A DNA stretch of 64,000 bases from a virus. A program made the position numbers and the translations under genes. The stretch lies in the IMG/VR virus record IMGVR_UViG_3300042890_005336, positions 1 to 64,000 of that record. One strand, given 5' to 3'. Of this stretch, positions 15,237-25,200 are shown in pieces. Numbering within the stretch: position 1 is the stretch's first letter; every line of letters starts with the position of its first letter. The notes under the pieces are model-generated. The model saw only the letters and a program-made list of their open reading frames with translations, made no database searches and was not told where the DNA came from.

Positions 15237-16859
15237 GTGGCACAATTTTTTTATGATAAACAAGTCCGTAGATTTTTAATACAGTTTGCAAAAATCTTAT
15301 CTAATTGGTACGTAGAAGATGGTACTGACCCTAACGGTAACCCCATTTTAAAACGTGTCCCCGTCATGTATGGTGATCAAAGTAGAAATGTTGCAAATAT
15401 TATAAACAATAACAGTCCTAGTAATCTACCAACTGTTCCGCAAATTACCTATTATGTCAATGGGTTAACATACGAACAAAATAGAACACAAGACCCGTAT
15501 TTTGTTGATAATCTTGCTGTACGTCAACGAACATATAACGAAGAAACACAAGAATATGAAACAACACAGGGCAATGCATTCAGTGTAAAACGTTTGATGC
15601 CTGTACCATATCGATTAAGTGTAACAGTTGATTTTTGGACAAGTAATTATAACCAAAAAATGCAATTGTTTGAACAACTTGGTGTATTGTTTAATCCATC
15701 ATTGGAAATACAAAGTACAGATAATTTTATTGATTGGACTTCACTAAGTGTAGTTTATCAAGAAAGTTTAAATTGGACAAGTAGATCCATACCTGTTGGC
15801 ACTAGTAATCCTATCGATATTATGACTTGGAAATTCTATATGCCAATATGGATATCAAGTCCAATAAAGGTTCAAAAACTTGGTATCATATATAAGGTTA
15901 TTAATAGTATATACAAAGGTACTGCCTTAAGTGATATGCAAAATGATGACCTATTGTTAGGAACAAGACAAAAAGTAAGTCCATATGGTTATCAAACTTT
16001 ATTATTAGGCAATACGTTACAAATTTTACCTGCAAATCAACCTGAATATTTAAGCAATGATGACTTAGAATTACCATCAAGTCCAAATACATCATTAAGT
16101 TGGCATGCAGTACTCAATGCTTATGGCACCATCCGCCCAGGCATCTCTATGATTACTCTTGAAAATCCATACATGGATACAGAAATTATGGGAACTATAT
16201 CCTATGATCCATTGGATGATCGATTATTGAGTTATACAATTGACCCTGATACTATTCCATCAAACACATTACAACCAATTGATCGTGTTATAGACCCGCT
16301 AAGTCAAGGTCCTAACGTAGGACTACCTGCCGCAACCACAGGAACACGTTATTTGATTACTAATGATATAGGTGATCCTAATACGATAAGTTTAGTGTGT
16401 AGTGAATCTGCGCCATTAGCTGCGGGTGCTACAACCATCACAGTTAGTGGTTTGAATTTAGCTGCAAGTAACACTTGGGTTGGCAGTGTTTTAAGTGCAA
16501 GAAATGCTAGTGGACAATCAATATTTTCAAATGGTACAGAAATAGTATCAATAAATTTAATTGCAAATACGATAACAATAGACAATCCTACTATTGCAAT
16601 AATTAATAACGGTGATAAAATAGTCACAACTACAAGAAATACTGCTAGTGCTTGGGGGGATGTTGTCGCATATCAAAATGACATTATAGAATATAATGGA
16701 ACAAAATGGGTTGTATCATTTAATAGTCGCACATCAACTACCCCACAATGGGTTGTTAACTTAAGAACAAGTGTACAGTATAGATATAGTCAAACTAATG
16801 GTTGGACTAAATCGTTTGAAGGTTTTTATGACCAAGGATCATGGAACATCGTAATATAA
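15237..16859 (+). CDS. 15: Tail completion / proximal sheath stabiliser gp15-like
   Basis: gp15 caps the tail and joins it to the neck. The start FFYDKQVRRFLIQFAKILSN and KRVPVMYGD closely parallel T4 gp15 (FYNSSFRRYATLMGDLFSN, RVPITY). YRLSVTVDFWTSNYNQKMQL and QESLNWTSRSIP match the gp15 core. At 540 residues it is about twice T4 gp15 (272), with a beta-rich C-terminal part of some 270 residues. The start is GTG 15237 with AGGA upstream, 9 bp after the preceding stop. The last 19 bp overlap the Nudix gene. Confidence 0.75.
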   Translation: MAQFFYDKQVRRFLIQFAKILSNWYVEDGTDPNGNPILKRVPVMYGDQSRNVANIINNNSPSNLPTVPQITYYVNGLTYEQNRTQDPYFVDNLAVRQRTYNEETQEYETTQGNAFSVKRLMPVPYRLSVTVDFWTSNYNQKMQLFEQLGVLFNPSLEIQSTDNFIDWTSLSVVYQESLNWTSRSIPVGTSNPIDIMTWKFYMPIWISSPIKVQKLGIIYKVINSIYKGTALSDMQNDDLLLGTRQKVSPYGYQTLLLGNTLQILPANQPEYLSNDDLELPSSPNTSLSWHAVLNAYGTIRPGISMITLENPYMDTEIMGTISYDPLDDRLLSYTIDPDTIPSNTLQPIDRVIDPLSQGPNVGLPAATTGTRYLITNDIGDPNTISLVCSESAPLAAGATTITVSGLNLAASNTWVGSVLSARNASGQSIFSNGTEIVSINLIANTITIDNPTIAIINNGDKIVTTTRNTASAWGDVVAYQNDIIEYNGTKWVVSFNSRTSTTPQWVVNLRTSVQYRYSQTNGWTKSFEGFYDQGSWNIVI

Positions 16860-17281
16860 ATCGTTTAAACAATAGTGTTGGTATCCTATTTTGCGCTCTC
16901 AATACCAATCGACACTTGTTTTTACTTAGAAACGATAAAAAAATAAACACATGGGGATTGCCTGGTGGTAAGGTAGAGCGTGGTGAAAGTTTAAAAGAAG
17001 CATTACAAAGAGAATGCATTGAAGAAATACAATTTTGGAATCATGGATTAAAACTATTTCCTATTGAACAATTTACAAGTGAAGATAAACGATTTGTTTA
17101 TCATACTTTTTATTCTTTTGTAGAAAACGAATTTGTACCTATTTTAAACAATGAACATCTTGGTTATTGTTGGATAGATTCTAATATATACCCACGTCCT
17201 TTGCATCGTGGTTTATTTAATACATTAAATTATAAAATAATTCAACAAAAAATTGCATTAATACATGATGCTATAAAATAA
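16841..17281 (+). CDS. Nudix hydrolase
   Basis: The Nudix box spans residues 43-64 (G43-x5-E49-x7-R57-E58-C-I-E61-E62), which binds Mg2+ and cleaves nucleoside diphosphates linked to another group. The 146-residue length fits a single-domain enzyme. T4 encodes NudE, acting on ADP-ribose, NADH and ApnA, and a similar nucleotide clean-up role is plausible, though the substrate cannot be read from the sequence. The ATG lies within the gp15-like gene, 19 bp before its stop, so translation is coupled. A strong bidirectional terminator follows. Confidence 0.88.
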   Translation: MEHRNINRLNNSVGILFCALNTNRHLFLLRNDKKINTWGLPGGKVERGESLKEALQRECIEEIQFWNHGLKLFPIEQFTSEDKRFVYHTFYSFVENEFVPILNNEHLGYCWIDSNIYPRPLHRGLFNTLNYKIIQQKIALIHDAIK

Positions 17282-17303
17282 AAAACCCACTATAAAGTGG
17301 GTT
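17282..17303. terminator. Bidirectional rho-independent terminator
   Basis: AAACCCACT and AGTGGGTTT form a 9-bp perfect stem with an ATAA loop, followed by TCTTTTT on the plus strand. On the minus strand the hairpin is followed by a T-rich run. It lies between the convergent Nudix gene and the 173-aa gene. Confidence 0.9.
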
Positions 17304-17322
17304 TCTTTTTAAAATTACATGT

Positions 17323-17844
17323 TTACTGACTTGGAATTTGAAGAATTGCCAAATTAGAACCAGGTTGTAGTGTTGCGTTAGCTGCAACAAATGAAACGTG
17401 ATATGCTGTAGCATTTGCCATGTTACCAATACTATTTGCGTTAGCATAATCAGGAGCAAATCCTTCAGCGTGTGAATTAATAATACTGAAAATTGCAACA
17501 TTTGCGTTAGATGCATCAACACCTTGAATAGCCATTTGACCTGCTGATAAATTAGCTACGTTACCATCATCGACATTTGACAAAATGCAAACTTGTGTAC
17601 GTGATGTATTAGCTAAATTTGCGACTAAAAACTTTGATTTACCTTTTTGACGTACAATAAAAGCATCACCTGCTGCATATGAACTTGTAGCATATTGAAT
17701 ATTAGCGATACAAGCAATTGTGTTACCACCGCTTACTGCACCTAAACCATTAGCACCACCAACGACACCAATATTACCAACTTCTGTTTGTGCGGGAATA
17801 CCAACATCGATATTTCCTGTTTTTTGAATTTTAAGCTTTGCCAT
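17323..17844 (-). CDS. Putative small virion structural protein
   Basis: The 173-residue protein is rich in Ala, Asn, Gly and Val and predicted to be all-beta. It contains KSKFLVANLANTSRTQVCIL and GDAFIVRQKGKSK strands. It has no enzymatic motif, signal peptide or membrane segment. It has its own late promoter (GATAAATA at 17916-17923) and an AAAGGAAAT ribosome site. Placement next to adhesin and fibre genes suggests a decoration or fibre-tip component; this is inference. Confidence 0.55.
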   Translation of the reverse strand: MAKLKIQKTGNIDVGIPAQTEVGNIGVVGGANGLGAVSGGNTIACIANIQYATSSYAAGDAFIVRQKGKSKFLVANLANTSRTQVCILSNVDDGNVANLSAGQMAIQGVDASNANVAIFSIINSHAEGFAPDYANANSIGNMANATAYHVSFVAANATLQPGSNLAILQIPSQ

Positions 17845-17915
17845 TATAATTTCCTTTAGCTCGTTCTAGGAGCCATAACTACCCCATGTAATTATGAGTT
17901 CGCTTGGAACAATTG

Positions 17916-17923
17916 TATTTATC
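17916..17923 (-). promoter_or_regulatory. T4-type late promoter (GATAAATA)
   Basis: Located in the 87-bp gap upstream of ATG 17844, giving a leader of about 65 nt. Confidence 0.6.
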
Positions 17924-17931
17924 TTAATTTA

Positions 17932-20900
17932 TTATATAGTTGTATTAGCAGTATTTGTAGATGGGAATGATCTACCTGTTCCCCATATAATACGTACTGC
18001 ACCATTTCCACCTCTTTGGAAAGGAACTGCGAGATTTGGTTGTCCTCCACCCGAACCTCCTCCATAATCACCACCTATACCTGCATTATTTGGTCCAGGA
18101 TTGCCGCCGTTTGCTCCTCCTGAACCTCCACCTCCACCAACATTTTGACCTGCCCCTGCACCTGATGGTCCTGATCCATATAAACTTACACCTCCACCAC
18201 CAGCACCGCTAAACCAACTAGAACCTGCTCCACCACCACCGCCACCGCCACCTGAGCCTGCAGTGCCATTAGCGGATGGGTTAGCCACACCACCTGAACC
18301 ACCTGTTCCGCTGTAGCCACCTGCTCCACCTCCACCGCCACCTTTTTTATCCGATGGTCCTCCACTATATCCTGCACCACCTACACCCCCATTACCTCCA
18401 CCATCTCCTGTATATGTACCCGCATTAGTTGTGCATTGAGCAAATCCACCGCCACCTCTTACAATACATGTTGAATTAAAATAACTATCTCCACCTGATC
18501 CTCCTATAGGAGCAGCCCCTGCAACTACTGTATAACTATTACCTGCAGTTACAGAAATATTATTTTTATAACCTAATCCTCCGCCTGATCCCCCAGGAAT
18601 ACCACAGTATGCATATGAAGTCGCCCCACCACCGCCACCAACTGCAACTACACTAACACTTGAAACACCAACGGGTGCAACCCAAGTATAAGTTCCAGGT
18701 GTTGTGTATTCAGCTTGTGCATTAGCACCACTATATGTAATTGAATTACTTGCAGGACTTTGCGGTCCTGCTCCCGCCCCATTAATTGCATACACCTTAA
18801 ATGTATAGGATGTTCCTGCAGTAAGTAAAAAGTTATTGCTATAAACGATATTACCACTACTTGCTTGATTTACACTTGCTATAACATTACCAGGTGTCGA
18901 TATCGCTCTATGTTGAGTTATTGTACCTCCATTAGCACATGCTGCAGTAAAAGGTACTGTCACCGTACCCGTAGAAGTTGTTACTGTTCCTACAGTAGTT
19001 TGTAGTGGGTAATTTATTGGTGCACCTGTCACGTTTGTTGATGGAAAAGCACGTCCTGCTCCCCATAAAATACGTACTGCCCCGTTTCCACCTCTACCAT
19101 GCTCACCTATACTATTCGTGCATGTACCACCACCGCCACCACCATATAAACCACCCATAGCGTACGATGTACCAGGTGAACCCCCTGATCCTCCATTACC
19201 AACCGTGTTATATCCTCCCGAAGGACTTCCGTTTACATGTATGCCACCTGCCCCACTTGGTCCTTCACCATAAATTCCTGTACCTCCGCCTGGCTGACCC
19301 GCTCCATTACCCGCAGGTGGTGATGCAGTATAACCACCACCACCGCCACCACCACCGCCACCTGCACCACTACCACCATTACCAAACATACCGCCACCTT
19401 GACCGCCTGAGCCTGTATAACCTCCTGCACCACCACCACCTGCTGATTGTCTATCGGCTGATAATCCTGGTGAACCACCTCCATTACCACCACCTGATGT
19501 GCCATATGAAGTTGATACAACGTACGATCCACCTTGTGAACCTAATCCGTTAGCAAATCCCCTCACTCCACCACCTGCACCAGCAGTAGGTATGTTAACA
19601 AAGTGACTACACCCACCAGGTGAAGCTGAACCGCCGTTCGTACCGCCTCCCCCCACAACAACAGTATAGGAAGAATTTGCTGTAACAGGATATCCATTTA
19701 ACCATACAAGTCCACCCCCGCCTCCGCCACCACCTCTTCTTAATCCAACACACAGTCTTCCATTACCACCTCCACCCCCACCTATGGCAACTACACTTAT
19801 GTTAGATACCCCTACAGGCGCAACCCATGAATAGGTACCAGGTGTTGTATATGTTGCATCATCGTAATTCGGAGCACCTGCGGTTACGGTATTACTATTA
19901 GCTGAAATTGGACTATTTCCTATGACATTAGTTGCATATACAGTGAAAGTATATGCTTGACCTGTAATAAATCCTGAAGAAATTACAATATTTCCACTAC
20001 TTGCTTGACTTACAGAGGCAGTCAAATTATCAGGATAACTAACTGCAGTATGTGATGTGATTGGAGGTCCACCATTTGATGGTGCAGTAAATGGTATAGT
20101 TGCTACGTTTGCTGAAAAAGATGCTGTTCCTATAGTTGGCTGCGATGGAACCGTTCCAGGTATTGCACTATTTGATGCGGCACTATTTGGTGAATTACCT
20201 ACACTATTTGTTGCATATACCACAAAAGTATAGCTTGTTCCTTGAGTAAGACCTGTTACAGTAATTGTTCCACTACTTGCTTGTGACACTGTTCCTGTTA
20301 TTGACCCAGGCGTACTTACCGCTGTATAACTTGTTATTGCATTACCACCGTTACTTGACGATGCTGTATAGGTCACAGTTGCAGTTGTCGTATTAATTGG
20401 GGTTGCAGTGCCAATTGTTGGAGCAGTTGGTACCACTGCAGGTATAATAGAATTACTTGCTGCACTATTTGGCGAATCACCTACGCTATTTGTTGCTTTT
20501 ACTACAAATGTATAGGAGGTTCCTGCTGTTAATCCACTTACACGTATAGTTCCACTGCTTGCTTGTGATATAGTTCCTGTAATAGAGCCAGGAGTGCTTG
20601 TCGCTGTATAACTTGTTATTGCATTGCCACCATCACTTGACGATGCTGTATATGTAACATCAATTTGTGTATTACTTCCGCTTACACGTGATGCTGTTCC
20701 AATTGTTGGAGCAGTTGGTACTACTGCAGGTGCGATTGAGTTACTTGCTGCACTATTAGGCGAATCGCCTACTGAATTAGTTGCTTTTACAATAAAAGTA
20801 TAACTTGTTCCTTGTGTCAATCCACTTACACGTATTGTTCCACTGCTTGCTTGTGATATAGTTCCCGTAATTGATCCAGGTGTACTTGTGGCTGTATAAC

Positions 20901-21642
20901 TTGTTATTGCATTACCACCATTACTTGATGAAGCCGTATATGGCACATCAATTTGAGTGCCACTTCCACTTACACGTATTGCTGTACCAATTGTTGGAGC
21001 AGTTGGTACTATAGCAGGTGATATAGAATTACTTGCTGCACTATTTGGTGAATCACCTATCGCATTTGTTGCTTTTACTACAAATGTATAATTTGTACCT
21101 GATGTAAGCCCACTTACACGAATCGTTCCACTACTAGCTTGTGATATAGTTCCCGTTATTGAGTCAGGTGTACTCGTAGCCGTATAACTTGTTATAGGAA
21201 GACCACCATTGTCAACAGGTGCAGTGTAAGTAATATCAAGTTGAGTGTTACTTCCACTAACACGTGAAGCAGTGCCAATTGTTGGTGCACTTGGTACGAC
21301 TGCAGGTATAATAGAATTACTAGCAGCACTATTTGCTGAATTACCTATACTACTTGTTGCATATACAACAAATGTATAACTTGTCCCTTGTGTTAGTCCA
21401 CTAACACGAATAGTTCCACTACTTGCTTGTGATATAGAACCTGTAATATTATCAGGTGTACTTACTGCTGTATAACTTGTAATAGGTAACCCACCATTAC
21501 TTGATGATGCAGTATAAGTGATATCAATTTGACTATTACTACCACTTACACGTGATGCTGTTCCAATAGTTGGTTCAGATGGAAGATAAAAAACTTCCAT
21601 CTGCACAGCACCAATAGTTACGTTATTAAATGTTATACCCAT
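17932..21642 (-). CDS. Large adhesin with FN3 repeats and two poly-glycine modules
   Basis: The 1236-residue protein starts MGITFNNVTIGAVQMEVF. Six FN3-like repeats of about 93 residues fill residues 25-580. A glycine-rich module follows (about 590-860), starting YTTPGTYSWVAPVGVSNISV with many runs of 4-10 glycines; then a seventh FN3 repeat, and a second glycine-rich module (about 960-1236). Each glycine module ends NGAVRI(L/I)WG.GR.FPSTN. T-even gp38 adhesins use packed polyglycine-II helices as the receptor-binding tip, so these may be host-recognition heads. The gene starts 27 bp after the preceding stop. It is a paralogue of the truncated gene at 1-1512. Confidence 0.75.
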   Translation of the reverse strand: MGITFNNVTIGAVQMEVFYLPSEPTIGTASRVSGSNSQIDITYTASSSNGGLPITSYTAVSTPDNITGSISQASSGTIRVSGLTQGTSYTFVVYATSSIGNSANSAASNSIIPAVVPSAPTIGTASRVSGSNTQLDITYTAPVDNGGLPITSYTATSTPDSITGTISQASSGTIRVSGLTSGTNYTFVVKATNAIGDSPNSAASNSISPAIVPTAPTIGTAIRVSGSGTQIDVPYTASSSNGGNAITSYTATSTPGSITGTISQASSGTIRVSGLTQGTSYTFIVKATNSVGDSPNSAASNSIAPAVVPTAPTIGTASRVSGSNTQIDVTYTASSSDGGNAITSYTATSTPGSITGTISQASSGTIRVSGLTAGTSYTFVVKATNSVGDSPNSAASNSIIPAVVPTAPTIGTATPINTTTATVTYTASSSNGGNAITSYTAVSTPGSITGTVSQASSGTITVTGLTQGTSYTFVVYATNSVGNSPNSAASNSAIPGTVPSQPTIGTASFSANVATIPFTAPSNGGPPITSHTAVSYPDNLTASVSQASSGNIVISSGFITGQAYTFTVYATNVIGNSPISANSNTVTAGAPNYDDATYTTPGTYSWVAPVGVSNISVVAIGGGGGGNGRLCVGLRRGGGGGGGGLVWLNGYPVTANSSYTVVVGGGGTNGGSASPGGCSHFVNIPTAGAGGGVRGFANGLGSQGGSYVVSTSYGTSGGGNGGGSPGLSADRQSAGGGGAGGYTGSGGQGGGMFGNGGSGAGGGGGGGGGGYTASPPAGNGAGQPGGGTGIYGEGPSGAGGIHVNGSPSGGYNTVGNGGSGGSPGTSYAMGGLYGGGGGGTCTNSIGEHGRGGNGAVRILWGAGRAFPSTNVTGAPINYPLQTTVGTVTTSTGTVTVPFTAACANGGTITQHRAISTPGNVIASVNQASSGNIVYSNNFLLTAGTSYTFKVYAINGAGAGPQSPASNSITYSGANAQAEYTTPGTYTWVAPVGVSSVSVVAVGGGGGATSYAYCGIPGGSGGGLGYKNNISVTAGNSYTVVAGAAPIGGSGGDSYFNSTCIVRGGGGFAQCTTNAGTYTGDGGGNGGVGGAGYSGGPSDKKGGGGGGAGGYSGTGGSGGVANPSANGTAGSGGGGGGGGAGSSWFSGAGGGGVSLYGSGPSGAGAGQNVGGGGGSGGANGGNPGPNNAGIGGDYGGGSGGGQPNLAVPFQRGGNGAVRIIWGTGRSFPSTNTANTTI
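20150..21580 (-). repeat. Tandem FN3-encoding repeats, about 280 bp unit
   Basis: Six units of about 280 bp encode APTIGTA-type FN3 modules. The nucleotide sequence is conserved enough for recombination between units and with the similar array at 1-1500. Confidence 0.8.
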
Positions 21643-21668
21643 AATAGATTTTAGATATTAAAAATTTT

Positions 21669-22121
21669 TTATGGATTTTGATTTTGCATTGAAGGTAATA
21701 AATATTCTGCTTCAGAACGATGAACCCACTTCTGCAATGATTCATCCCACAAATATATCTCACCATCTGTAGGATAAGGAATAGGTGGATCAAAAGAACA
21801 TGTTGCTTCGTTGAATGTCCATGATTGATAGTTAGGAGCAATAGCAAATTGAGCTTTAATAAAATTTTGTTTATCGATTTTTTCTTGTTCAGTAAATTGT
21901 CTTATATCCCATACGTCTTTAACGATACCATCTACCCATTGATATGATAATCCTGTAATTTCTTCATAAGGACCTTCTGTAGGGCGAGCCACACGTTCAA
22001 AACGTGCAAATTCAGGTGGTAAATTGTTTACATCAACATTTGGAAATGCACTAACAAAATTGTCTAATAAAATTGGGTGTTCGTATGGTTGCCCATCTCT
22101 GATTTGAATAATTAAATTCAT
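21669..22121 (-). CDS. Fibre-associated protein, possibly fibre assembly chaperone
   Basis: The 150-residue protein begins MNLIIQIRDGQPYEHPILLD, followed by a FERV segment, YQWVDGIVKDVWDIRQFTEQ and IYLWDESLQKWVH. Small proteins of this kind accompany tail-fibre genes in many T4-like phages and may be fibre assembly factors or fibre-bound subunits; I cannot decide between these. The gene lies between the adhesin and the 1495-aa fibre. It has a late promoter and an AAGGAG ribosome site. Confidence 0.5.
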   Translation of the reverse strand: MNLIIQIRDGQPYEHPILLDNFVSAFPNVDVNNLPPEFARFERVARPTEGPYEEITGLSYQWVDGIVKDVWDIRQFTEQEKIDKQNFIKAQFAIAPNYQSWTFNEATCSFDPPIPYPTDGEIYLWDESLQKWVHRSEAEYLLPSMQNQNP

Positions 22122-22150
22122 ACTAACTCCTTAAGTTTAAATTTATATCG

Positions 22151-22158
22151 TATTTATC
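22151..22158 (-). promoter_or_regulatory. T4-type late promoter (GATAAATA)
   Basis: Located 29 bp before ATG 22121; the leader contains AAGGAG. Confidence 0.65.
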
Positions 22159-22241
22159 TTAATAATTTATTAATTAAAAACGATTGTCAGTGTAGATTTA
22201 GGGTGTTTCTCAATAAACGTATATACTTAATAACAAAATTT

Positions 22242-25200
22242 TTATGAATTTACACCTTTGATTACAGCAAATTGAAGCACAGGAGCTTCTGTTGTAGTCC
22301 CACCTGTTGTGTAAAAAGTAATATCAAAACTACTCGCCGCAACATTAGTAACAAAAGTTAAATATTTGTCAGTTCCCGATTTTTGATTTACAATAACTAC
22401 ATCAGTAGCAGCAACGGTATTATTAGTAACAGTAAATGTATTTGGAGTGGTTGATCCTGCAGCAGAAAATAAAGTAATTGCTCCTGTAATTTTATTTAAT
22501 GTGACCCCGTTAGCTCTTGAAGTAATTTGACCTATTGTTCCACCTGCACCTGTTACGTATCCAATTTGACTAGTAGCATTAAATATGTTCGCACTAATTA
22601 CATTAGCACCGCTAATATTTCCACCTGATCCTGCCCCTGTCACAAGATTTGATGCAGTTAATGTACCTGAAACATTAACACCTGTGCCTGTAACTACAAC
22701 CACATTAGCATTACCTGCTGCACTTAAATTAATATTTCCATTAGCCGCAGGTATTGATACATTACTATTGCCATTGCTGATACTACTTGTGCTAATTGTT
22801 GTCCAACTTAAATTACCACTGCCATTTGTTGTTAAAATTTGACCATTACTACCGCCTGTAATAATGACATTACCAACTGCACCAAGATTTGATATTCCTG
22901 CTACACTTATACCCGCACCTGAAACAACTAATACATTAGCATTACCTGCTGCACTTAAATTAATATTTCCATTAGCCGCAGGTATTGATACATTACTATT
23001 GCCATTACTAATACTACTTGTGCTAATTGTTGTCCAACTTAAATTACCGCTACCATTGGTGCTAAGTACTTGACCATCACTGCCCCCTGTGATAATGACA
23101 TTACCTACAGCACCAAGGTTTGATACCCCTGCTACACTTATACCCGCACCTGAAACAACTAATACGTTAGCATTACCTGCTGAACTAATATTAACGTTGC
23201 CATTGGCTGCAGGTATTGATACGTTACTATTGCCATTACTAATACTACTTGTGCTAATTGTTGTCCAACTTAAATTACCGCTACCATTGGTGCTAAGTAC
23301 TTGACCATTACTACCACCTGTAATAATAACATTACCTACTGCACCAAGATTTGATACACCTGCTACATTCAGTGTAATCGCAACATTCATCGTATTAGCA
23401 CTAATTATATTAGCACCGCTAATATTTCCACCTGATCCTGCACCTGTCACTAGATTTGATGCAGTTAATGTACCTGCGACATTAACGCCTGTACCTGATA
23501 CAACAACCACGTTGGCATTGCCTGATGCACTTAAATTAATATTTCCATCTGCAGTAGGTATCGATACGTTACTATTGCCATTATTAATACTTGATGAACT
23601 AAATGATACCCAGCTTAAATTTCCGCTGCCATTTGTACTAAGAACTTGACCATTACTGCCACCTGTAATAATTACATTGCCTACTGCACCAAGATTTGAT
23701 ACACCTGCCACATTTAACGCAGTTGCTGCATTTACTGTATTGGCACTGAGAACATTTACCCCTGAAACATTACCGCCTGTTCCACCACCTGCTACAATAC
23801 TTAATGCAGTTAATGTACCTGAGACATTTACACCTGTACCTGTTACAACAACAACATTAGCGTTACCTGCTGAACTAATATTAACGTTCCCATTAGCAGC
23901 AGGTATAGACACATTACTATTGCCATTACTAATACTTGATGAACTAATTGATACCCAACTTAAATTTCCACTTCCATTTGTGCTTAATACCTGTCCATTA
24001 CTACCACCTGTAATAATGACATTGCCTACTGAACCAAGGTTTGATACACCCGTGGCTATAAGTCCTGTAGTGCCAATATTACCTACATTTGCGTTACCTG
24101 AAACATTTAATGTTCCTGTAACATTTGTTCCTGTGCCAGTTATTACAACTACATTAGCGTTTCCTTCCGCACTTAAATTAATATTTCCATTAGCAGCAGG
24201 TATAGACACATTACTATTGCCATTACTAATACTTGATGAACTAATTGATACCCAACTTAAGTTTCCACTACCATTGGTGCTTAGAACTTGACCATTACTA
24301 CCACCTGTAATAATGACATTGCCTACTGAACCAAGGTTTGATACACCTGCTATATTCAGTGTAGTAGAAACATTCAATGTATTAGCACTAATTACATTTG
24401 CACCACTAATATTTCCACCTGATCCTGCCCCTGCAGTTATTCCTGAAGTAGTAACAACTATTACATTTGCAGTACCCCCAACTGACATAGTAATATTTCC
24501 ATTTGCAGCAGGTATGCTGACATTGCTATTGCCATTACTAATACTACTTGTGTTAATTGTTGTCCAACTTAAATTACCACTACCATTTGTACTGAGTACT
24601 TGACCGTTACTGCCCCCCGTAATAATTACATTACCCACTGCACCAAGATTTGATACTCCTGATACACTTAAAGAACCTACTGCCAACGGAGCTAAAGTTG
24701 CATTAGCAAAGTCAATAATAGTATTTGGTTGTACAGCTAAATCTGTAAATAATTTCCATGTACGGTTAGCGTCACTAGCATCTCGTGCAAATCCTGTGAA
24801 TTTTTCAGCACCATCATTATATTCGCCAACAAATCCTAAATCTACAGTATCACCTGAATTATTAGCACCAATAAATATCAACGGATCGCCAACAACTAAA
24901 TCAGTTACATTAGAATAATTTAAATTACCACTAATAGTCATATTACCTGTTATTGATACATTTCCTGTTATATTGGCACCACCTGCTGATATTGTAAATC
25001 CATTACCTACAACTATATTACCTGTTGTTGTTAAATTTGATAATATTCCAATACTTGTTATATTTGGTTGAGAAGCAGTAGTCAATGTGCCTGTTAAATA
25101 ATTAGCTGTTACCGTATTGCCTAAGTTAGCATTAGATGCAGTAATCGTACCTGCAATATTTGCACCAATTCCTGTAACAACTAATATGTTAGAATTACCC

